A stretch of DNA of 64,000 bases, taken from NCBI GenBank assembly GCA_009363875.1, contig CM018690.1:34229445-34293444 (forward strand). The letters are read 5' to 3'. Position 1 is the first letter of the stretch. Every line of letters begins with the position of its first letter. This document shows positions 10,999-23,539 of this stretch, piece by piece. Made by a program: the position numbers and the translations under genes. The DNA comes from Mikania micrantha. Its lineage: Eukaryota > Streptophyta > Magnoliopsida > Asterales > Asteraceae. The notes below the pieces were generated by a model. That model was not told where the DNA came from and ran no database searches. It worked only from the letters and a program-made list of their open reading frames with translations.

Positions 10999-12155
10999 GA
11001 GTAAACTTCAATTTTGCTCCATGTGGTTTGTACAAAGTAACTATTTTCATCCAATAGTTTAAAAATTGCGAATTACGCCACTGACTTATGTGTTATGTCA
11101 CCATCAGCTCCAACATCCCTAACGCCGTTCATTTTAGATGTTAGCCAACAACCACATGCCCCTCACATGAGGGCATTTATGTCTTTAACCCACCCCTTTC
11201 ATCTATACTTACCCATTCTTCTTCACAATTAAACCCTACTACTCGTTTTCAATGAATTTTTTTTTCAAGATTACAGACATGGCACAAAAGAGAAAGTGAT
11301 TCTTTGTATTCAGGCATGGCAGACCTTAGCAACATGATTATGTGTTCGTGTGGATCACCAACCCAGATTTCAACCTCCTGGACAGATAGAAATCCAGGGA
11401 GGAGATTTCATTGCTGTACTAATAAGGTACTTTGAGTTTGCCCCATTTTCTTCTTCACTATTATCTTCGAATTTGCCCTAATTCTCCCATAATTTTGTTT
11501 AGGGTTGAAGTTGTGGATTTGTAGCTTGGGCAGATCCACCAATGTGCCAACAATCCCTTCAAGTTATATCTGGATTGCTCAAAAGGTGTAATAATTACGA
11601 GGAAATTGTATTGCAAAGTGTGAAGGAACGTAAGAAAATGAAATTTATGTTGGGAATAAGCTGGGTGTTCTTTATCATGTTTGTTTTATTCAAAATGACC
11701 TGAAAAAGTTGTAAAGGTCATTTATTTTGTTGTAGATATATTGTTAACATGGTAATGAATGGTTTGACCAAAATGTATGTTTATGTTGCAATTTTATAAT
11801 TTTTTTGGCAATTTCTAGCTTGCAAGTTATGAACAGGGCAAGTTAAATGCATCAGGTTAAACAAAGGGATCTTTTCACCTTTAGAACAATTTTCATAACA
11901 ATAATCACCATTTGAACTAAGGTATTATTCTTAACATAATCATTAACAAATGAAAGGGGTGGGTTAAATGACATAAATGCCCTCACGTGAGGGGCATGTG
12001 GTCGTTGGCTAACATCTAAAATGAACAGCGTTAGGGATGTTGGAGCTTATGGTGACATAACACATAAGTCAGTGACGTAATTCGCAAATTTTTAAACTAT
12101 TGGATGAAAATAGTTACTTTGTACAAACCACGGGAAGGAAAATTGAAGTTTACTC
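10999..12155 (+). mobile_element. Mutator-like element with ~204 bp TIRs carrying a host gene (Pack-MULE type)
   Basis: Long terminal inverted repeats (about 10999-11202 and 11950-12155) start GAGTAAACTTCAATTTT and end AAAATTGAAGTTTACTC. Flanks are 9 bp, TATTATTAA (10990-10998) and TATAATTAA (12156-12164), one mismatch, and copy B shows the uninterrupted site near 56760-56775. Nine-base duplications plus long TIRs are the Mutator signature. There is no transposase; the interior instead holds a GRF zinc-finger gene remnant (11316-11703). Confidence 0.88.
11316..11703 (+). pseudogene. GRF-type zinc-finger protein fragment (At4g04775-like), inside the MULE
   Basis: Two exons are recognisable. 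Exon 1 (11316-11426) starts with ATG and encodes a CSCG...TSWTDRNPGRRFHCC block, typical of the first half of a GRF zinc finger. A GT donor follows at 11427 and an AG acceptor is at 11501-11502. Exon 2 (11503-11703) encodes SCGFVAWADPPMC, then a charged probable coiled coil (EEIVLQSVKERKKMK) and a C-terminal hydrophobic helix (LGISWVFFIMFVLF), ending TGA. This zinc finger, coiled coil and C-terminal membrane helix order matches plant At4g04775-like proteins. With this splice the second codon of exon 2 is TGA (11506-11508), probably from CGA, so about 103 codons are interrupted once. A different acceptor could avoid the stop but breaks the frame into SCGF. Family role is unknown. Captured cargo is inferred. 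Confidence 0.75.
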
Positions 12156-12294
12156 TATAATTAATTAGCCTCTTGGTCAATTAACTAATTATTTACGTTA
12201 CTTGCCTCAAATTTATGAGATCATCAAGAATTATGTAAACAAATTCATGTTTAACCAGATTAAAACCAGTTTCAAACCATAGGGTTACAGTTTC

Positions 12295-15293
12295 TGTCAC
12301 ACCCCCAAATTCCCACACGTGGTGTCAGGCCACGTGGGTGTGACGTGTCCAGAGTCACAGCTCAAGGTCATATTGAACAACTCTATATGCGTTTACAAAT
12401 CCAAGTTTGACACATACACTTAATAAAATGGTTTGCAGCGGAATAATAGTTTCATATCATAGCAGCGGAAATCAATAAGTCAAATCATGCATTGGAAAAT
12501 AATAAGTTTAATACAACATTGTCTTAACAACGGAAGTTAAATTGTTTTCGAAAACTAATCATAAACAGAAATGCATGAGTTTCCTATTGCTCGTCCCTTA
12601 GAGTGCGCATTCCTGTTATCCATAGCTTGCTAATTACCTGAGAATACAAGTTAGAAAAGTGTCAACACAATGGTTGGTGAGTTCACAGGTTTTGATATAC
12701 ATATAGTAAGAAAGTGTGTCATGCTGTTTATCAATGTTAGTACCGAGCCCTAGGCCCAAAGTGTCAGTGCGTCACTACCGAACTAGACTTGTTTGTCCTT
12801 GCCTCCGCTATGTCTCGTATACATAGCAAGTTAGGTCAGAATTTGCACGGGTTATGACATCCAGTCAACATAGTGCCCCGTGGGTTTAGTCATTCCCTAA
12901 TGGATCCATCCAAATCTACCACGTTGTTCGTACATTAACGGTAAGACTTTGTGAGGGCTTAATACGAGTTCAACACTTAATGTTTGTCCAATAAACCAGC
13001 ATACACAAAAATGTTTGTAATAGCAATAATGTTTGACTCGATACAACTAGTATTCTCCCCCTATTTGAAAGCGTTTGAAAAAGAGTAAAGAGGGGCCGTA
13101 AACTCACCTTAGTGATATGAATGTATATAAGCGTAAGCTCCCGAATCGTCAAGTAGCACGTCGGTCACCGGCAACCTATATCGTATACCGTACGTGAGTT
13201 CGTGTATGTGACCGTGCTAGTGTTGGTGTTAGTGCTCGTGTTTGTGTCCAACAACCCTTGGTTGTTCATGTTTGTCCATGTCGGTCCACAATGACCGTGT
13301 TTGCTCGTGTTGGTCCACATTGACCGTGTTTGACTGTGTTGGTCCACATTGACCGTGTTTGACTGTGTTGGCCCACATTGACCGTGTTTGACCAGAGTTG
13401 ACCGTGTCAAGTCAACGACCCGTTGGTGATCCGTGTGACGGTTGTGAATCGTGTAGCAATCGTGTAAGTGCTTGTCGTGTGCAAGACGCGCATGTCGCGT
13501 TTATGGACAACTTACTATTTATAGTAAGTTTCCATTTATGGAAAGTTCACAAAGCATAACAGTTTTATAGTTCTAGCATGCTCATTAATCCTACGTAATC
13601 ATGTTAACACATAACACATCATCATACGAAGTCACATACATCGTTTATGGCATGTTAGTACATAAAAGTTTCCTAAAATGGAAAGTTTTCCATTTATAGC
13701 ATACGAGACATCGGAAACCATCTAACTTAGCATCTAATCATCACATTATAACATAATAAGTCATTTAGCATGTCCAAATCATTCAACACGTTGATAAATC
13801 GGTTTTTGTAAAAATAAAGTTACTAAATATAGTAACTTTATGGTTTTTCATGAAAACGATCATTTTAACATTTCTAATCCTATTTTCTCATCATTAATCA
13901 TCATAATAATCAATCTAGCATCACTTAATCATGTATATATAGCCAAATTTATCATCTAGCAATATATTGTCTCAAAAAGTTACTAAATATAGTAACTATG
14001 TTGTGTAATGACCAAACATTATCAAAATCACATTCCAAGTATTTCAAATATCATATTTTCATCCTAATAGTAGTTCTACATACATGCATGTCCACCATTT
14101 TATCTATAACACCATTTAGACAAAACAAAGTTTCTATAAATAGAAAGATTGTCAAAAATCATAATTTTAACTATTTCAAGCAAATCTAACCATGGGTAAT
14201 CCTTCTAACATCATCAATAAACATGTCAATATACTCAAGATCATTCCAATACTCATGGATCATACATGCATGCATCAATGTCTTCACAAACTATCATTTT
14301 AAGCACAATGGCCTATACACATCATCTTAGATCATCTTAAAACATCATTTAATCACTTTAGATCATCAAGGAACATGGTGAAACCAACAAATCCAGAAGA
14401 TAAATTCGTGCATGTGCACTCTAGGTGCATGCATGTGGAATTTACACATGCATGTGTGTGTAATAGTGTGAAAAACGAATTTTAGGCATGAGAACTACCT
14501 TCCAATGCTTCTAGATCGTGGAGATGATGACAAGAACACCTCCAAATGCTCCTGGAACAGCCCACGACAGGTGCAAGAAGGGGTTGGGTGCTTCTCTTGA
14601 CTTCTTGGTTCTTAAATCCTTCAAGAGGAGCTTCAAACCTTCAAGATGAGCTTCAACAATGGGAGTTCTTGAGTGAAAATGGTGTATTCAGATGGTTCTG
14701 ATCGAGTTTAACCGAGATGATGGCGTGGGAGGTTGGATATAATGATGAAAATAGTAGAATAGGCATAATGGTCTTGGTTTTATAAAGATTTTGTCGACTG
14801 GGCGGCTTCGCGTACCGCGATGGGGGGTTTAAATATTCTCCGCGTACCGCGGCGGATTTCGGGAGTCAACTCTCCGCAATGTTGGTCGCGTATCGCAACA
14901 CTGATTCTTGTTGGGCCATCGCGTACCGCGATGGGCCCCTGTAGAGCCCAATAAGCCCTTTTTAATGGGTTTGATCCGTTCGTCGTCGTTTTCACGCTTC
15001 CGAACTATCGTTTGGCCTCGTTTGAACTTCCGAGTTCGATGTGTGAGTGTTTCATGAAGTCTCGAGTGTTGTGCTACACAATGTGCTTGACGTTCACCAA
15101 CGTTCGTGTGTTTTGACACGTGTGTGTTGTTTGCCGATAATTCCACGAATTATCTTGTTGTGTGTCAGTGTTTGTACATGTCGTGCCACGTGTCACACTA
15201 AATTGATCTAATTCTAGTGCCACGTGTACATAAAGTATTTAAATAAACATTTAAATAAATATAAAGCTGACCTGGAAATTACGGGGTGTCATA
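12295..15293 (-). mobile_element. Solo LTR (~3.0 kb), probably Ty3/gypsy
   Basis: A copy A insertion absent from copy B (empty site near 56955). It runs from TGTCACACCCCC to GGGGTGTCATA with 5 bp flanks GTTTC/GTCTC (one mismatch). Read on the minus strand it shares landmarks with the 47010 element: a GTGAACTCACCAAC block followed by TTGACAC, a later TTCCGCTG block, and a GGGTGTGACA end. No gag or pol is found. The long, gene-free LTR form suggests a Tekay-like chromovirus solo LTR (inference). Short frames inside, including one over the minisatellite, are not genes. Confidence 0.75.
13279..13394. repeat. 29 bp minisatellite, 4 copies
   Basis: The unit TGTTGGTCCACATTGACCG plus TGTTTGACTG repeats at 13279, 13308, 13337 and 13366 with a few substitutions, inside the solo LTR. 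It creates an artefactual minus-strand frame rich in His, Gln, Thr and Asn. Confidence 0.85.
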
Positions 15294-15636
15294 GTCTCAA
15301 ATCAGGTTGTAGCTGATTTCCTAAAATCAGTTTGAAAATCAAATTTTGTTTTCTTGAAACGACATTTTTACCCATCTTTGCCTAGAAATAAAACACCCAG
15401 TTGGCCAATTAGAATCGTCGGTCATATAAAATTTGTTTTTAAGTTTTTTTTTGGATCTACAGGGTCGGTCCTCTTCTAGTCCTAAACCAGCTACTCCACT
15501 AGCAACCTTTTGTATGCATTTCCAACTACTAGATTAGGTAACTTGCTTGATATGTTTGATTTTGAAAACCGTACCCTTTCCAGATAACTTCTCAATCAAA
15601 ACATATTTTACCTGAAAACAACTTGTTACGTGAAAA

Positions 15637-16732
15637 AATACACAACCATATGATAACCACATAAACAAATAACAAACAAATAAGTAATACACAACCACAT
15701 AACATATAGAAATATATATGGCCATACATATTTGAACTATATGTCTGTATATGGCCTATATGGCCGTATAGAAATGAACTATATGCTCGTATAGGGTCTA
15801 TACGGTCGTATAGTTTCACTTCTAACTTGATACGTCAACAGTAGCAGCTTTTGTCAGGTTGACTGACTTTATATTGGCCATATAGGCCCTATAAGCCGTA
15901 TAGAAGACAGTCGAATGGTATCTTGCTTGCAGTTGGGGGTGGTGTATGTTTTGTAGGACCCTTACTCAGTTAAGATGAATTATTATATGATTTCTCATCC
16001 ATGTATATGTATTAATATATAATTTTGGATGTTTTCACTTTAAGGGTTAAGATTGCCACTTTATTATTAAGTTTTTATCGTTTGAATAAGGTAGATTTGT
16101 ATTTATTGATAAAAAAAAAAATTCATGTTTTTAATTTTTTTAAAATAAAATTTAAATAATTTTGTTTTTTGCATTGTATCCGATTGAATTCATTTGAATT
16201 TGTATTTCGAATGGAAATCGGATTGAGTTACAAAAGGGAAGGGTATTCAAATGTTGAAATGAATTTCAAATGGGTGGTGAATTCGAACTTAAAATGCAAA
16301 TCGAATTTAAATTCAGGCTTAAAAAACTTTTCTATTAATTTGTTCTGGTTCGAGTTATTCAATTTACTGAATACAAGAGCCTAGTGCGTACAAAATTGAT
16401 TTTGGGCCACAACTAGATCTATTTAAAATGTTTTATATTTAGTCAAAACAGAAAAAGCAAACCAAGCCCAATTAGATCGACTAAGAAACTAATTAAAAAA
16501 AAAAAAAAAACCGGATTGGTTTTGAAACCGGTTTTAAGTTGGGTTGGAAATTTCATATTTATAACAAGTTTCAACAAAAATTTTCAAACCAACAGATTGA
16601 TTGATTACAGACCGGGCTCACCTTGCACCCATATTTATTTATAAATAAAAGTAACTTGATTTAGTAAAATAAATATTACTTTATTTTAATGAAAAATAAA
16701 TTTTTTTCCATATGAAACATCCAATATATCTT
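15637..16732. other. Intergenic
   Basis: AT-rich. Contains runs of TATAGGCCGTATAG-like palindromic motifs (15735-15905) and a poly(A) stretch near 16495. I see no supported gene or element border. Confidence 0.5.
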
Positions 16733-16956
16733 GGGGAAAGTGAATATGGGGCTGTTAAGCACCTAACTTAGGTGTGAAACCCATCAAAACGACGTAATTT
16801 TGATTAAATCTCATTAATTATGGTAGGTGCAAAATTTATGGAGTGAAAATAGGACAAAAAAAATACCATAATTAATAAGATTTAATCAAAACTACGTCGT
16901 TTTGATGGGTTTCACACATAAGTTAGGTGCTTAACAGCCCCATATTCACTTTCCTC
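16733..16956. mobile_element. Mutator-type MITE with long TIRs
   Basis: 224 bp, almost entirely two inverted arms of about 95 bp (GGGGAAAGTGAATATGGGGC and its complement). It is flanked by an exact 9 bp duplication ATATATCTT (16724-16732, 16957-16965). Arms are nearly identical, suggesting a fairly recent insertion. Confidence 0.88.
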
Positions 16957-17122
16957 ATATATCTTAGTTCTATTCTTAAACTATTTCAAAACTTTTGTTT
17001 GAGTTTTAAACACATGAAGTTTTTATCAGAGAAGCAGAGTTTATAAAATAAAGTATACCTAATATTCGAAACAATAAAACTGTTACTCTTTGGCATTTAA
17101 AAAGTTGGTTGACATAAATTAG

Positions 17123-20100
17123 TCTATATATTAAAAGGCAAAAAAAATTTGTGAGAGCAAAACACTGTTTCTTTTAGTCAGATTTTTAATGCATGTGGTA
17201 CAACACTTTTATGCGTGTGTGGTATGTGCGTTCATTTTAAGTTTGTAAACCTCTAGAAAGGGAGAAAACGAGAGAGAGATTGGGCCGTGGAGGGTGTCGG
17301 CCATCGTTGCTCCGGTATCCGTCGGTGATGCGTGTAGAGTGATGATGGTGATAGTGTCCGGCGACGTTGCTGGACATCGTGGTTCCGAGGCACCTGATTA
17401 TTGTGCGACGATGTTGCAGGGGCACCGTCACTGAAGCCACCAGCTTCCGCGGCCGCGCCTGAAAACACTTTCTCTACGTCTCAGGTAATAATCATTCTTT
17501 ATCACCAGGGTTTTGTAATTTGATCGTCTACATTCAATTTGGTTATGCTTTTGGTTTATTAAATTTACCTTCACCTGAAAAAGAAAAACTGAATCATTTG
17601 CCCAAGATTTTATTGATTTCAATCAGCCACTTTCTTGCCCTAATTTTATGAATTTCTGTAAGAATCGATTACATTATATTTTACTTTGTTGATAAGTATC
17701 TGAGAGTAGAAGGCAGGTAAAGATAACGCCACTCACACAAGTCTTTGTTAAATTGTTAGTTGAATATTTAGATACTGATACATAAGAGTTTGGGAAACAG
17801 ATAACTAAGAAGACAAAAATAATATATGATCCGAACTAAACTGAATACTAAGTAAGAACATACAAAAGTTATGAAAAAAGCCACAAGTTGAAGTATAAAT
17901 ATGCCCACTGCAAAAGACGAGAAACTTGAATCTAACATAACCATGATAGAATGATAACCTTCATATGCACCCACTTAGCCAACCAACATATAAGCTCCAT
18001 AGTTGATCTCTCTCAAATTGAATATTACCTCCAAAAAAATTTCTTACTAGTTGATTAGAAGAGTGGCAGTTTGTCCCTAAAATGACATTTGGATTCTTAT
18101 GTCTTGACCGTCCAATGGGCTTCATTTTAATTTCATTTTCTGATGGTTTTTTTTCACCATTGAAGATTTGACATCACTGATATCTGCTGATTGGTCCTGC
18201 ATGCGTCTCAATTGATCTTCCTTAATCACAACAGACATAAATGATCCACTTAAGTTGATAAATTTGCAACAAGAATTGAATTGATGGCACTCCCTGTTAT
18301 TGTTTGATTTTATAATGGTAAGAACCGTATGATTTAGGATTTCAGTTGTAAGATATGTTAGTGCTCAGGGGAATGGAGGTGGCTTCTTTATGATAAAGTA
18401 GCGAGAGATTTTTTATAGTGCCAGTATTTGAACTGTTAGGTCGTGGATGACTACATTTGTATATGTGATATATCCTGTAACACCTGTTTTCTTAGCGTTA
18501 GATGTTTTGTAGGGGTTAAATCATTATTCTTCTATCTTTAGGGGTTATGGTGCATTATTTATTAGTTTGTGCGGCGATGATGCAGGGGAGACGGATCGTT
18601 CTCTCTTTTGCTTTGCCATATCTGATTCTTTACGTCGGTCGTCTCAAGTATACATTAAAAACCAGATTTGGTTCCTCTCACATTTTCACTGTTCAATTTT
18701 AGGTTGCTGGCGATGATGACGATATGTCTAAGCCTAGGGTTTAAACCAGATTTGGTTCCTCTCACATTTTCACTGTTTATTTCGAGGTTGCTGGCGATGA
18801 TGACGATATGTCTGAGCCTAGGGTTTAAACTACTACCTTATAAGGTCAGGTACGCATCTGATTATTGAACTGATGTCCATTGATGCGATTAGTCGTTTTT
18901 GGTATGTTGTGTTGAATCTTCATACAAGGATTTTTGTTTCCTGGTATGTGGTAATATTACAAGATGAGATGACTGGGGATTGTTGGAGATGGTGATTTGT
19001 CTGAGCCTACTGTTTGACCTATTAGTTTACTCGCAGGATGATGGTGTGACAATTTAAAAAACTCAAACATATGAGGTAACCTTACAACTGTCATGCCTAG
19101 GTGAAAGGATTGGAGGCGATGATGATGATTTGTCTCTGAGCCTATGGTTTAAAACTATTATCTTCTTTTATTGTCTGATTATTCATGATGATGTTATTAA
19201 GTATGAAATTTTCATCTATGAAGCACTGACAGTTCCCTCTCCCAACTTAACGGTATTTGTTCACATATATTTCACATTCTTCAAGTTACTATTTTTTCAT
19301 TAAACTTTCATTAAAGCAGCTAATCTTCTTTTTCCTGTTAAAATTTTAGGTAATAGTTTGGTTGGACATACAAACATAGGTCCAAATTATAAGATTGGAA
19401 GCTCTTGAACTCTTAGCATAAGAATACAATAGGTTATTGCACTTTTGACTTTTTGTGGATGGTTCGTAGGTACTTTCACCTCAACTTTATGACCTAGGTT
19501 CATAATTTTGTTATCACCTGATTGCACTTTTGACTTTCTTTACTCATTTCCTTTGTAGATTTGCTTTATTTTATACAAAATTAGTTACCTGTGGAATTTT
19601 TTGCATCACCCAATCACTAAGAAAGGTGTTGTCTTTTATTAATGTTATACTCTGTAGCAATTTTATTATGTCAGGTTGGTTGTGTCAAACCAATAGCGGG
19701 TCATACAAGGGTTCGGAAAAGGAGAATTACTCATTCTTAATACCAGTGTTTCTTATGGCCAAAGAGTCGGTTTAGGATTCGCGACATGTCAAGCCCTGGT
19801 AAGGTTTAGCTGCAGTAGAAGCATAATTATAGTGAGGGATTTACCAAGTACCAACTAAAGTTTTATTCAACTAATATGAAATTGAACTGAAGTCCCAATA
19901 ATTACATTTACGAGATGACTCATGTAATAACTATTTGTTACTATGTCAAGTGTACATGTCACATGAGCTTTTTGATATTATCCATGTCTTTGTTATAATT
20001 GTCGGTTTACATTGGTTATATCAGTTATATATGGGTTGTAATGTGTTCTTTTAATTCTTTTGGTAGTTCTTTATTAAGAGTTTAAACAGGTTGATTTTCG

Positions 20101-20329
20101 TAAGGAATTTTATATTTTAGAATAGGTCATGCCGAAATTTTGAAAAAAATCTATGACCATTCTTTCGCATTTATTTTAAATAAAGTTCGTGTTACAACAT
20201 ACGAGAATAAAGCTCTACAACGAAACATCAAATTAGTCTTACCACACAAACATGCTAATTTTATGCTTTGTTTTACGCTACACGTCTGTATATGAGACCC
20301 CGCCGCAACGCGCGGGTCCTCACCACTAG
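17123..20329 (+). mobile_element. Non-autonomous Helitron candidate (~3.2 kb)
   Basis: The left end TCTATATATTAAAAGGC fits the 5'-TC Helitron start. The right end has a GC-rich hairpin (CCCGCCGCAACGCGCGGG, about 20298-20315) 10 bases before CTAG followed by T, the expected 3' terminus. The base before TC is G, not the usual A. No Rep/helicase is present. A GC-richer block at 17250-17485 looks like a captured transcript 5' region with a GT donor at 17485, but I cannot identify its source. Confidence 0.55.
18659..18826. repeat. 84 bp tandem duplication in the Helitron candidate
   Basis: Two adjacent units starting AAACCAGATTTGGTTCC (18659 and 18743) and ending GCCTAGGGTTT. Degraded relatives of the GATGATGACGATATGTCT core recur near 18985 and 19115, so the interior has been amplified more than once. 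Confidence 0.8.
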
Positions 20330-21505
20330 TATATTGTAAAATGGAGTTCCATTTCTATTGATTTGACGCTTATTCCAAAACATCTCATTTTTCTATGCAT
20401 ACAAATGGTTGAGACTAAGATTATAAGAGTCATTAAGTGCTGAATCAGCAAGATGTTTGAATGATTAAGAGATTCTGAAACAGTAGTGTTCAAAAACGCC
20501 ATAAAATGTCCTGTGTTGTTTTATGTTCTGTTATTAGTGTTCAAAAACGCCATAAATTCGTAAGTTTTCTGAACATCTAGTTTTGTTAATTTTTTTAGTA
20601 TAGCAATATTATACTCGTTAAAAAGGTAAATAAACGCTTGATTTTATGGAGTAATTTTTTTAAAAAGATGTTAACTTGTAAAATAGTTACAAACGTTTAA
20701 AAAAATGGATAAAATTGCATGTTACTTGCATGTGCAACCTCCTTTTTATTTTGACATATATACCATTTAATCTAATGTACACATGTCACTTTCTTGTTGC
20801 TTCTCACACTTTTTATGGTTTTCCTCCTTTGGTGAATATCCTTACCCTCTCTCTCTCTCTCTAAAAAGTATATTTTGCCTAAGAAGGGTAAAAAGATTTC
20901 TAAAATCTCCAAAACCGACCCAAACGAACTCCGATTGAACTCATTTCGATAGCATTGGAACCGTCTTATTGAACCTTACAATATTAGCTTTTAAGTTTTC
21001 GTTTTAACAACTAGATTTAGATTTTAGGTTTTAGGCTTGATTTTTAGCTTTTAAGTTTTACCTTTATGTTAAAGATTTGTTTTTTAAGTTTTGGTTTTAA
21101 TATTAAGGTTTATTGTTTGTGATTTAAGGTTTAGGTTTAGGGTTCGACAAGCCGGTTCCAATGATGCAAAAATGAATTCAATTGTGGTTTGTTTGAGTCG
21201 GTTTTCGAGTATTTAAAATACTTCTTAGCCTTTTTAGGCAAAATAGACTTTTTAGGGGAACCTTACCTTAAAAATATAACAGAGGGTGTTTAGGATTTTT
21301 TTTTTTTTAAAAAGAAGATAACTAAATAAAAACCTAAGTGTTTTTTTAAGGGTTAGGCATTAACCCTTATGGATTCCGACCCTATATCGATTAAGGAATA
21401 TATTGAATCTGTGTTTAAATCATGATAATGTATGTATTCTTTTTGTCTAAAAAGTAAAAACTAATGTAGAGTATATGTTCATGGTTAAGTTTTGATAGTT
21501 TTTAT
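20330..21505. other. Intergenic
   Basis: AT-rich. Contains a CT microsatellite near 20848-20864 and runs of TTTTAGGTTTTAGG-like sequence near 21010-21140. No supported gene. Confidence 0.5.
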
Positions 21506-21871
21506 CAGTGGGGTCGTAGAGCAAGTAAGGGGGCGGTGCGACAGCACATAGACTATTTTTTTAAATGCCTCTAATTTATTAAAAAAATTTGTATAGATTA
21601 TTTATGTTAATTTATTCTACAACAAACACATACAATTTTCATTATATTTTTTAAATATATTTAACACAGTTACGAATTTTATAAAAGCTAAAATAAAAAC
21701 TTCTTTCCCTTCAACCTTTGACCCAATAACACATTACAATTTAAAATTTAGGTTAAAATAACAAATTAACTCACTTCCTATTTAGTTGCAAACTAATTTA
21801 CCAAACACGCAAACATAGGGGCCCAATTTTAGCATTTGCACAGGGTACCTAATCTCTTAGAGACGGCCCTG
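21506..21871 (-). mobile_element. hAT-like MITE (CAGGGCCGTCTC family)
   Basis: 366 bp, ends CAGTGGGGTC and GAGACGGCCCTG, exact 8 bp duplication GTTTTTAT (21498-21505, 21872-21879). A family relative is at 57760-58357 and a decayed one near 23540-23880. hAT-type termini and 8 bp duplications support the class. Confidence 0.8.
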
Positions 21872-22221
21872 GTTTTTATGTCAAACGGTAAGCAAATCCG
21901 TTAGTAACGGTCAAACTAAACCAAATCAAACCAAACCACTCAATATTAAAACCGAGTCATCACTAATGGCTTGGAAACGGTCTTCAAATGCATAAAAAAG
22001 CAAATTGTGGAAACATTGCAATTACTACTCAGATTAACTGCCTAATCTTTACCATTTGAAATCACCAATAAAAGGTGGTGGGATTGCGGTGAAAGTGAAC
22101 ACTGAGGAAGTGAGAAACACAAATCTTAATCCATTTCAATTACCAGTGACAGGAACATATCAGCAAAAAGAGAGCACACATTATAACTTATGATAAAGTC
22201 ACACATTAACTAAATATAGAA

Positions 22222-22452
22222 CCAAGGGTTTCTAGCCTAATGGTTACCCCCTTGGCTTCCCTGTGGAAGGTCACGGGTTCAAATCCCTCCCAAGGCGAAA
22301 TAGGGGTCCTTGGGAGGTCAGGGGGTTTTCCGGTGCGGTTTTCTCCTGGGGTGGTGGTGGGGTCTCAACGGAGGTCATGGTAACTAGACCTTGGTGACGT
22401 AGCCTGGAAATCAGTGGTTCACACGTTGAGATTAAATGTCGTTCAAAAAAAA
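22222..22452 (+). mobile_element. tRNA-derived SINE
   Basis: Pol III box A-like (TAGCCTAATGG) and box B (GGTTCAAATCC) motifs near the 5' end, poly(A) tail, and a perfect 14 bp duplication AACTAAATATAGAA (22208-22221, 22453-22466). Same family as the minus-strand copy at 59918-60146. A 91-codon minus-strand frame over it is an artefact. Confidence 0.88.
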
Positions 22453-22466
22453 AACTAAATATAGAA

Positions 22467-23539
22467 ATGAGGCAAACCAGACCGCTTACTACGATTTGAA
22501 AATTTTCATAATGACCAACCGAAAATAAAACAAGAAAACCGATCATGAAACCAATGATGACTGATTTGTAAGATTTTAAATATCAACAAAAGGTTTCAAG
22601 AAAAATGTTTTTATATTCAAAATTAATAGAAAACTACTGATAGACTTGTCAAACGCAAACCCCAATATTTATGCTAGAAGTGTTTAGAAAAGTCGAAAAC
22701 CATTTAAAACAATTATCTGAATCATATCCGTAACCAAAAAAACTAAACCGAATTTTGAATTAGTTTTTTAGTTACATTTTTGTTATTCAGTTTGTTCGGT
22801 ATGTCTGATTAACCGATTATTTTGTATCCTTCATCGTACCGTGAAATCGAAAGGGGATTATCCATCCTAACAATATAATAATTCCAGTGATAAATGATTG
22901 CAAGATTGATTTGCAATTTAGCAGTCGTTACAAACTGACGCTTCATTGATTGTTTGTCTTGGTTCCGAGAAGATTCTTCATCTTTGATATTGTGTCTCAT
23001 ATTGGCCATCGAGCATTCGATGATACCAAGAATGGGATCGGCTAAACTTCAAGTACATATGAGTTTTTTTTCAACCCTAAATGATCAAATTTGCATATAG
23101 TAATTGACAACGTAAGCATAAACAACCTAAATACATATACACTTAAATTAAAAATACGTTGAAATAAAAACTGTGATGGACCTAAGAAACAAGTGCCTAA
23201 AGATATGGTTTATGTAAAAATAAAGGATGGTTTAAGGATGTACTACTTTGTCACCTTAACAAAGGGTGTGCTTGCTCACCATAGCAAACAACTGGTGACC
23301 TGGTGTGGTGTTCCATCAGAATAGCACGTTTTGAGATCTAGCAAACAAAATTGATGTTAAATAAAATCAAATAAAATAGCTAAAATAATGGCCCTTGCAT
23401 GTCTCTAAAAATTATAATTTTTTTTAGCTGTGATTCTTACGGATAAACTTGTATACCACATTTGGGTTAGATGTAATGTTTGTATTCATATCTCCTCTCC
23501 CAGACCCCGCAAAGTAGAATTTTACTGGGTATGTTTGTT
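22467..23539. other. Intergenic
   Basis: No supported gene. Near 23500-23560 there is an Au-SINE-like 3' end (CCCAGACCCCGC ... TACTGGGTATGTTTGTTGTTG), probably a fragment. Confidence 0.45.

Larger units (their letters stand above)
2010..15636 (+). repeat. Segmental duplication, copy A (LHCA4 block)
   Basis: This block matches 45384-57454 in the same orientation and order: AT-rich leader, LHCA4 upstream region, LHCA4 exons 1-3, 3' flank, GAACGAAC-type repeats, a SINE, and a tail ending in TTACGTGAAAA. Single-base differences and small indels are frequent, so it is not recent. Copy A holds private insertions absent from copy B: MITEs at 3513 and 10194, a SINE at 5263, a LINE piece at 7642, a MITE at 7875, a Mutator-like element at 10999 and a solo LTR at 12295. 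The two copies start 43.4 kb apart. Confidence 0.9.

Noticed and set aside
13165..13410. 81-codon minus-strand frame with His/Gln/Thr repeats
   Set aside because: Translation of a 29 bp minisatellite inside a solo LTR; periodicity is DNA-level.
14780..15146. 71 and 105 codon minus-strand frames
   Set aside because: Inside the solo LTR at 12295; overlapping frames with no recognised domain and no counterpart in copy B.
17237..17468. 67-71 codon minus-strand frames with a His run
   Set aside because: Two overlapping frames in a GC-rich block of the Helitron candidate; the better signal there is a plus-strand exon-like edge, and no protein family is recognised.
22222..22300. Possible tRNA gene because of box A and box B motifs
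   Set aside because: No acceptor stem or cloverleaf; it is a SINE head with a poly(A) tail downstream.
22271..22546. 91-codon minus-strand frame
   Set aside because: Lies over a SINE with pol III boxes and target duplication.
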